The notes under the pieces are model-generated. The model saw nothing but the letters and a program-made list of their open reading frames with translations, had not been told where the DNA came from and made no database searches. Shown here one piece after another: positions 4,655 through 9,346 of a DNA stretch of 9,346 bases. Position 1 is the first letter of the stretch; each line of letters starts with the position of its first letter. This DNA is from Oscillospiraceae bacterium (GTDB taxonomy: Bacteria > Bacillota > Clostridia > Oscillospirales > UBA929): contig WRLW01000046.1 in NCBI GenBank assembly GCA_009777435.1, positions 1-9,346 on the forward strand, in the 5' to 3' direction. Made by a program: the position numbers and the translations under genes.

Positions 4655-6091
4655 ATGGATCAAATTATAAAGCTATCCATAATAACGCTATTTAGCTTGT
4701 TTGTTTTTATGAAAATACTTAACTTAAAGCTCCCAAATATATTAAAAATAATTTGCGCAATAATCTTTTCAATTGCACTGGCCTATGGCGTGCATCTATT
4801 AAAGACGCCATTACCATACATTAGGTTTATAATAATGGTTTTAGTAATGGGCGGGGTTATGGGAAAAATAACCCATACAAGGTTTGACCTTGCGTTGACC
4901 GTAACTGTTATATCTATCGGAATCAATTATGGCTTTTTTCTCACCTTTCTTACTGTTTCCACTTCAATGATATACCCTTTTACTAAATCGGAGAGCTTCA
5001 TTTTGTCCGCGCTTATATCCGTTGCGATACATGTCGCGTTTTTAACGTTGCTGTTCCGAATAAAGCGGCTGAGAAAAGGGATTCTGTTTCTTCAGAAAAA
5101 AGGCTCCGGCGCGGTCGGGCTTATTATCGGCGGCATAATACTTGTTACCGTCACATTTATGAATAACAGCGTCGTATCGGATGAAACGGCGACGGTGATC
5201 GTTATCGGCGCCATACTTTGTGCCGCCGGGCTGATTTTATGGTGGCGGAGCGGCCTTACCAAGCTGTATCGTGAAAAAGTGAGGGAGCGCAGCCTGCGGG
5301 ACTATGAAAAGCTGATTGAGGAAAAGGACGGGCAGATACTCCGGCTCCAGGAAAGCAACGATTTCATGGCCAAGCTGATACACAGGGACAGCAAATTACT
5401 GCCCGCGATGTACGAGGTTGTAAAGACGTTTTTGGAAAACGGGGATATCTCAAACGGCATGGGTATACTGCTCCGGCTCGAGGAGCAGATGAGCGAACGG
5501 ACGGGCGCGATAACGCGCGTCCAGCACGAGAACAAAATCCTGCCCTCAACCGAGGACAGCTTTGTTGACGGCGTTATGAAGCGCATGATGCTAAAGGCCG
5601 CCGAGGAAGATATCCAGTTTGACATAACCATTACCGGAGACATATCGGGCCTGACCGAAACCGTTATCCCGTCCGTTAAATTTCAGACCCTGTGCGCGGA
5701 TCTGATAGAAAACGCGATCATAGCGGCCTCTTACAGCGATTACAGGCGTATACACATTATGCTCGGCATGAGCGAGGGGCTCTATGAGCTTGATATACAG
5801 GATACCGGGATACCGTTTGAGATCGCTACTCTGATGGATTTGGGCGTTAAAAAAGCGTCCACGCACCTTGACGACGGCGGCAGCGGCATTGGCTACATGA
5901 CGGTTTTTGAGATATTGCGCGAATTCAGGGCAAGCCTTATCATCACGGAATATGAGCCGACGCGCTATGGCTTCACTAAATCCGTTAAGGTCAGGTTTGA
6001 CGGTATGCGAGAGTATACCGTGCGCACATACCGGGACTTCCCGGCGGCGCGCGCGGCCGAAGCCCCGGCCGTATCGCGCGTCAAATTATGA
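4655..6091 (+). CDS. Polytopic sensor histidine kinase, Spo0B/AgrC (GHKL) type
   Basis: With the start at 4655 the protein has 478 residues. The N-terminal ~200 hold about seven hydrophobic segments (roughly 5-22, 27-47, 54-70, 77-103, 114-134, 154-168, 179-197) and no large extracellular domain. A coiled coil follows (about 205-238), then the phosphoacceptor helix LIHRDSKLLPAM with His 243 in the HRD-x-K context typical of Spo0B-like kinases. The ATPase domain has the N box LIENAI (Asn 353), DTG (383-385) and GGSGIGY (408-414), all intact, so it should autophosphorylate and serve the regulator upstream. An Ala-rich tail follows. GTG 4646, ATG 4649 and ATG 4655 are all in frame; I chose 4655 because GGTGTGA precedes it at a workable distance, though the site is weak. 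The first ~400 bases use A/T-ending codons and the rest G/C-ending codons. The ligand is unknown; a small peptide is a guess from topology. Confidence 0.9.
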   Translation: MDQIIKLSIITLFSLFVFMKILNLKLPNILKIICAIIFSIALAYGVHLLKTPLPYIRFIIMVLVMGGVMGKITHTRFDLALTVTVISIGINYGFFLTFLTVSTSMIYPFTKSESFILSALISVAIHVAFLTLLFRIKRLRKGILFLQKKGSGAVGLIIGGIILVTVTFMNNSVVSDETATVIVIGAILCAAGLILWWRSGLTKLYREKVRERSLRDYEKLIEEKDGQILRLQESNDFMAKLIHRDSKLLPAMYEVVKTFLENGDISNGMGILLRLEEQMSERTGAITRVQHENKILPSTEDSFVDGVMKRMMLKAAEEDIQFDITITGDISGLTETVIPSVKFQTLCADLIENAIIAASYSDYRRIHIMLGMSEGLYELDIQDTGIPFEIATLMDLGVKKASTHLDDGGSGIGYMTVFEILREFRASLIITEYEPTRYGFTKSVKVRFDGMREYTVRTYRDFPAARAAEAPAVSRVKL

Positions 6092-6103
6092 TGCCCGGCA
6101 TGG

Positions 6104-6132
6104 TTGACATTTGGGCCGCCGTGTGATATATT
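6104..6132 (+). promoter_or_regulatory. Sigma-A promoter of the pyr operon
   Basis: TTGACA (6104-6109) and TATATT (6127-6132) are 17 bases apart, eleven of twelve consensus positions. The promoter begins 12 bases after the kinase stop codon. Initiation near 6139 leaves only about 17-23 bases of leader before pyrB, too short for a PyrR-binding terminator/antiterminator. Confidence 0.8.
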
Positions 6133-6147
6133 CGCTGAAATGCGAAT
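6130..6147. promoter_or_regulatory. Palindrome over the pyr transcription start (candidate operator)
   Basis: ATTCGC (6130-6135) and GCGAAT (6142-6147) are exact inverted halves around six bases, overlapping the end of the -10 and centred on the predicted start site. The position fits a repressor operator. If transcribed only in part it would not form a full RNA hairpin. Confidence 0.45.
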
Positions 6148-6156
6148 GGGGGCGGT

Positions 6157-7083
6157 ATGCTTATGAGAGCGAAAAGCCTTATCAGCACGTTGGACTTTAC
6201 CGTTGAGGAGCAGGACGATATATTGTCCCTGGCGGGCCGGATAGCCGCCGCGCCCGGGGATTATGGGCATTTAATGGGAGGCCGGATAATGGCGTCTCTT
6301 TTTTTTGAGCCCAGCACGCGCACGCGCCTGAGCTTCGAGACCGCGATGCTGCGCCTCGGCGGTCAGGTCATAGGATTTTCCGAATCCGCTTCATCATCGG
6401 CGGCCAAAGGCGAGAGCCTGAGCGACACCATCCGCACAATCGACAAATACGCCGACCTGATAGTCATACGGCACCCCAAGGAGGGCGCGGCGCGGGTGGC
6501 CGCCGAAAACACCTCCATGCCTGTGATAAACGCCGGCGACGGCGGCCGCGAGCATCCCACGCAGACCCTGACCGACCTGATGACCATACGGCAGGCCAAG
6601 CGGCGCTTGGACAATCTGGTCATAGGCTGCGCGGGCGACCTTAAATTCGGGCGCACCATACACTCGCTGGCGCGCAACATCGGGCGCTATAAAAACGTGA
6701 GCTTTATATTCGTGTCGCCCGAGGAGCTGCGCATACCCACCTTTCTGCGCGCCCATCTGGACGCCGAGGGCATACGGTATGAGGAGACCGCCGACATGGA
6801 GCGCTCCATCGGCGGCATGGACGTTTTGTACATGACGCGGGTACAGCGCGAACGCTTCTTCAACGAGCAGGATTATATAAGGCTTAAAGACGTGTATATC
6901 CTTGACACCCATAAAATGCGGCTCGCCAAGCCCGACTTAGCCGTCCTGCACCCTCTGCCGCGCGTAAACGAGATAGCCTATGAGATCGACCGCGACCCGC
7001 GCGCGCTGTACTTCGAGCAGGCGGGCTGGGGCCTTTACGCGCGCATGGCGCTGATCGCCAAAATGCTGGGCGGGGCAGTATGA
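6157..7083 (+). CDS. pyrB: Aspartate carbamoyltransferase catalytic subunit
   Basis: It condenses carbamoyl phosphate with aspartate to N-carbamoyl-L-aspartate, the committed step of de novo pyrimidine synthesis, in the cytoplasm. The 308-residue length is normal. Active-site motifs are all visible: FFEPSTRTRLSF with STRTR at 53-57 for carbamoyl phosphate, SSSAAKGES (Lys 84), RHP (105-107), HPTQTLTD (133-140), GRT (165-167), TRVQRERF (227-234) and HPLPR (265-269). ATG 6157 and ATG 6163 are both in frame. GGGGGCGG at 6148-6155 is rather close to the first and better spaced for the second, so the start may be 6163 (306 residues). It is the first gene of the operon and is followed after 16 bases by pyrI, so the enzyme is likely the allosteric catalytic/regulatory holoenzyme. 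Confidence 0.98.
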   Translation: MLMRAKSLISTLDFTVEEQDDILSLAGRIAAAPGDYGHLMGGRIMASLFFEPSTRTRLSFETAMLRLGGQVIGFSESASSSAAKGESLSDTIRTIDKYADLIVIRHPKEGAARVAAENTSMPVINAGDGGREHPTQTLTDLMTIRQAKRRLDNLVIGCAGDLKFGRTIHSLARNIGRYKNVSFIFVSPEELRIPTFLRAHLDAEGIRYEETADMERSIGGMDVLYMTRVQRERFFNEQDYIRLKDVYILDTHKMRLAKPDLAVLHPLPRVNEIAYEIDRDPRALYFEQAGWGLYARMALIAKMLGGAV

Positions 7084-7099
7084 AAGGATGGGCACCAAT

Positions 7100-7534
7100 A
7101 TGCAAAGACTGGTAAACTCCATAGAGAAGGGCATTGTGATAGACCACATACGCGCGGGCACAGGCGTGCGGCTGTTCCACTACCTTAAGCTTGACCAAGC
7201 CGATTTCACGGTCGTTATGATTAACAACGCCGCCAGCCTCCGCATGGGCCGCAAGGACATAATCAAGATACAGAACATAATCGACCTCGACTATACCGTC
7301 ATAGGACTGATAGACCACAACGCCACCATATCTGTCATCGACGGCGGCCTTATCGTTGACAAGAAAAAGCTGGCGCTGCCCCAAACCGTGCGCAACGTTA
7401 TAAAATGCAAAAACCCGCGCTGTATAACTGCCTCCGAGGCCCAGTCCGCGCACATTTTCCACCTTCACGACGCCGGCGCGCGCGTTTACCGCTGCGCGTA
7501 CTGCGAGGATCACATCCAAGGGTTTGAGATATGA
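7100..7534 (+). CDS. pyrI: Aspartate carbamoyltransferase regulatory subunit
   Basis: The regulatory chain binds effector nucleotides (CTP and ATP in the E. coli enzyme) and contacts PyrB through a zinc domain. The 144-residue product has the nucleotide-binding N-terminal domain with GIVIDHI (11-17) and KKKLALP (88-94). Its C-terminal zinc site is complete: Cys 103 and 108 (C-x4-C) and Cys 132 and 135 (C-x2-C). I chose ATG 7100: AAAGGATGGG lies just upstream, whereas the in-frame ATG at 7088 overlaps that ribosome site. Its TGA overlaps the pyrC ATG by four bases (ATGA), so the two are translationally coupled. Presence of PyrI next to PyrB implies feedback control at enzyme level, in keeping with the lack of an obvious RNA attenuator in the operon leader. 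Confidence 0.97.
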   Translation: MQRLVNSIEKGIVIDHIRAGTGVRLFHYLKLDQADFTVVMINNAASLRMGRKDIIKIQNIIDLDYTVIGLIDHNATISVIDGGLIVDKKKLALPQTVRNVIKCKNPRCITASEAQSAHIFHLHDAGARVYRCAYCEDHIQGFEI

Positions 7535-8745
7535 GCCTGCTCATTAAAAACGCGGGACTGCCGGAGGGCGGCCAGGCCGACATCTATATCGAAAACGGCG
7601 TTATCCTGCATATCCGCCGCGCGGAGAGCGGCATTGAGGATTACGACGCCCGGGTCAGCCTTGCCGACCGGATAGACGCGTCCGGGCTGTGCGTCATGCC
7701 GGCCTTTGCCGACATGCACACGCACCTGCGCACACCCGGCCAGACGCACAAGGAGACGCTTGAGACAGGCTGCGCCGCCGCCGTGCGCGGAGGCTACACG
7801 GCCGTGTGCGCTATGGCCAACACCGACCCGGTATGCTCGTCGTCCGAGCAGGCCCAATTTATAGCCGGCGAGGCTAACGCCCTTGGCCTGTGCGACGTGT
7901 TCCAGTGCGTCAGCCTGACCGACGGCTTCGACGGCAAAAGCACGCGCCATCTCGACTCGCTCAGCCCGGGCGGCGCTGTGAGGTGCGTCTCCGAGGACGG
8001 GCGCGGCGTGGCCGACGGCGCGGTATTCCTCGAAGCCGTGCGCAAGGCGAACGCCTTTGGCGTCCTGCCGCTCATACACGCCGAGGACGCGCGTTTTTCG
8101 CATGTGGACACGGCGGCGGCCGAGGATCTCGAAACCCTGCGCGACCTTTATCTCATTGAAAAATACGGCTGCGCGGCCCACTTCTGCCATGTCTCCACGC
8201 GCGCGTCCGCGCAAGCCATACTGGACGCCAAACAGCGCGGCGCGGCGGTTACGTTTGAGGTTACGCCGCATCATCTGGCGCTGAACGAGTCCGTTGACTT
8301 CCGCGTTAACCCGCCTCTGCGCCCGGAGGCCGACCGGCGGTTCCTGCTTGATATCACGGCCGCGGGCCTGACCGACGTCATAGCCACCGACCACGCGCCG
8401 CACACGGAGTCCGACAAGCGCGCCGGCGCGCCCGGCCTTGTCGGGCTGGAAACCGCGTTTCCGGTATGCTATACCGTGCTGTGCGTCCAAATGGGTATGC
8501 CGCTCACGGCGCTTATAAGCATGATGAGCGCCAACCCGCGCCGCCTGCTGGGTATGCCGGAGGCGCGCTTGGGCGAAGGGTTCCCGGCCGATCTGGTTTT
8601 AGCCGACCTGAACGTAAGGCACACCGTGGGCGCAAGCGGCTTCGCGTCGCTCGGACGCAACACCCCGTTTGACGGCATGACCTATCAGGGCGCGGTGTGC
8701 GCGGCCATCAAGGGCGGGAATGTGGTTTATATTGACGATAAATAG
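7531..8745 (+). CDS. pyrC: Dihydroorotase, type I
   Basis: It cyclises N-carbamoyl-aspartate to dihydroorotate, the third step of the pathway, as a zinc amidohydrolase in the cytoplasm. The 404 residues are slightly short of the common 420-430 of this class, with all core parts present. Metal and substrate residues: DMHTHLRTPG (61-70) with His 63, His 65 and Arg 67; Asp 156 in SEDGRG, the position that replaces or accompanies the carbamylated Lys in Gram-positive type I enzymes; His 183 in LIHAED; His 220 in HFCHVST; PHH at 246-248; and Asp 287 in ATDHAPH. The ATG overlaps the pyrI stop. The sequence is strongly GC-rich with G/C-ending codons, like its neighbours. It is expected to be active and unremarkable. 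Confidence 0.97.
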   Translation: MSLLIKNAGLPEGGQADIYIENGVILHIRRAESGIEDYDARVSLADRIDASGLCVMPAFADMHTHLRTPGQTHKETLETGCAAAVRGGYTAVCAMANTDPVCSSSEQAQFIAGEANALGLCDVFQCVSLTDGFDGKSTRHLDSLSPGGAVRCVSEDGRGVADGAVFLEAVRKANAFGVLPLIHAEDARFSHVDTAAAEDLETLRDLYLIEKYGCAAHFCHVSTRASAQAILDAKQRGAAVTFEVTPHHLALNESVDFRVNPPLRPEADRRFLLDITAAGLTDVIATDHAPHTESDKRAGAPGLVGLETAFPVCYTVLCVQMGMPLTALISMMSANPRRLLGMPEARLGEGFPADLVLADLNVRHTVGASGFASLGRNTPFDGMTYQGAVCAAIKGGNVVYIDDK

Positions 8746-8771
8746 CATATTTTGGAAGGACTGTTGATTAC

Positions 8772-9346
8772 ATGACCAACATGGACAAGCTGTCCGCGCG
8801 CGTCGCCGCCAACGGCGCGGTGTGCCTTGGGTTAGATACGTCGGTATCCTATCTGCCCGAAGGCTTCGCGGCCAAATACAACAACCCGGCGGATGCCGTA
8901 TACGCGTTTAACAAGCGCATCATTGACGCGACACGCGGCGCCGTGGCGTGCTACAAGGTGCAGATAGCCTATTACGAGGCGCTGGGGCTTGACGGCATGG
9001 CGGCCTTCTCGCGGACTTTGAAATACATCCGCGGCGAGACCGGCGTTCCGGTCATCACAGACTGCAAGCGGGGCGACATAAAGGAGAGCGCGGCCATGTA
9101 CGCGGAAGCGCACCTGCGCGAGGGCGGCGACTTCGAGAGCGACTTCGTAACGCTCAACCCCTATATGGGCATGGACACGCTTGAACCGTACGCGCCCTAT
9201 TTAGAAGCCGGGAAGGGCTGCTTCGTGCTGCTGCGCACGTCGAACGGCGGCTCGCGCGACATACAGGGCCTGCCCGTCGCGGGCGGCGGGTTTGTATACG
9301 GCGCCGTCGCGGAGCGGCTCGCGCGCTTCGGCGAAAAATATATGGG
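8772..9346 (+). CDS. pyrF: Orotidine 5'-phosphate decarboxylase, subfamily 2 (3' end outside window)
   Basis: It decarboxylates OMP to UMP, the last step of the pathway. Only 191 codons are present; the frame is open at the window edge, and the subfamily is usually about 270-310 residues, so about a third is missing. Features of the long (type 2) family are clear: GLDTSVSYLP (20-29), CYKVQIAYYEALG (60-72) with Lys 62, and the catalytic TDCKRGDIKESA (96-107) with Asp 97, Lys 99 and Asp 102. NPYMGMD (129-135) and LLRTSNGGS (153-161) are also typical. GGAAGGA (8754-8760) lies 11 bases before the chosen ATG; a second in-frame ATG is at 8781. It follows pyrC by 26 bases and belongs to the same operon, which likely continues with pyrK/pyrD/pyrE as in related bacteria. 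Confidence 0.96.
   Translation, partial: MTNMDKLSARVAANGAVCLGLDTSVSYLPEGFAAKYNNPADAVYAFNKRIIDATRGAVACYKVQIAYYEALGLDGMAAFSRTLKYIRGETGVPVITDCKRGDIKESAAMYAEAHLREGGDFESDFVTLNPYMGMDTLEPYAPYLEAGKGCFVLLRTSNGGSRDIQGLPVAGGGFVYGAVAERLARFGEKYM

Noticed and set aside
4379..4663. Minus-strand 94-codon frame ending in a hydrophobic stretch (KKLLPVLCFLLAGVGVML), superficially like a small signal or AgrD-type peptide.
   Set aside because: It is antisense to the regulator/kinase gap, has no start with a well-placed ribosome site near the hydrophobic part, and overlaps the regulator's 3' end.
6054..6071. CGGCCG inverted repeat near the kinase 3' end as a terminator before pyr.
   Set aside because: It is inside the coding sequence, in very GC-rich DNA where such repeats are common, and no T-run follows.
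6091..6101. ATGCC-C-GGCAT palindrome just upstream of the pyr -35.
   Set aside because: Arms of only 5 bp in GC-rich DNA; the palindrome at 6130-6147 is stronger and better placed.
7510..8490. Long minus-strand open frame opposite pyrC.
   Set aside because: It is the shadow of a GC-rich gene; the product is Arg/Ala/Gly-rich without motifs, and the opposite strand encodes a complete dihydroorotase.
1..9346. CRISPR array, tRNA, rRNA, transposase or integrase genes.
   Set aside because: No regularly spaced repeat array, tRNA-like cloverleaf, rRNA sequence or recombinase motif was seen anywhere in the window.

Overview
The window looks like chromosomal DNA from a spore-forming-type Firmicute, most likely an uncultured member of the Clostridia. 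The evidence is a Spo0A-type output domain, a Gram-positive type I PyrC, a PyrB/PyrI pair followed by PyrC and PyrF, strong Shine-Dalgarno sequences and several near-consensus sigma-A promoters. Base composition is mosaic. The pyr operon is very GC-rich with G/C-ending codons, while the leftmost gene and the first third of the kinase gene are clearly AT-rich.

Layout. (1) Positions 5-3293 on the minus strand hold a set of exported or membrane proteins of unknown function. In transcription order these are a secreted or membrane-anchored protein with a duplicated ~121-residue unit, driven by a perfect TTGACA-17-TATAAT promoter; a possible short membrane segment lying in frame behind an amber codon; a 70-residue membrane protein; an overlapping 325-residue lipoprotein with beta-propeller-like repeats; and a ~281-residue protein resembling an alpha/alpha toroid, with its own promoter. 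(2) The divergent intergenic region 3294-3620 has a promoter at each end, with a large GC-rich inverted repeat, a spaced inverted repeat and 10-bp direct repeats between or over them. (3) On the plus strand, 3621-6091 encodes a two-component pair: a response regulator with a Spo0A-like DNA-binding domain, and a polytopic histidine kinase of the Spo0B/AgrC (GHKL) type. The 248-bp gap between them holds two hairpins and a possible 15-codon ORF whose ribosome site lies in one hairpin. (4) From 6104 to the end is a pyrimidine operon: pyrB, pyrI, pyrC and the start of pyrF, cut by the window edge. It has its own TTGACA-17-TATATT promoter and a palindrome over the transcription start, with too little leader for a PyrR-type attenuator.

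How it works together. PyrB/PyrI (carbamoyl-aspartate synthesis and its allosteric control), PyrC (dihydroorotate formation) and PyrF (UMP formation) are ordinary de novo UMP synthesis. The less ordinary part is the left two thirds. A membrane kinase plausibly phosphorylates a Spo0A-like regulator, and the regulator gene is divergent from an exported-protein cluster, so that cluster and the regulator's own promoter are reasonable candidate targets. That regulatory link is inference from gene order and promoter architecture only.
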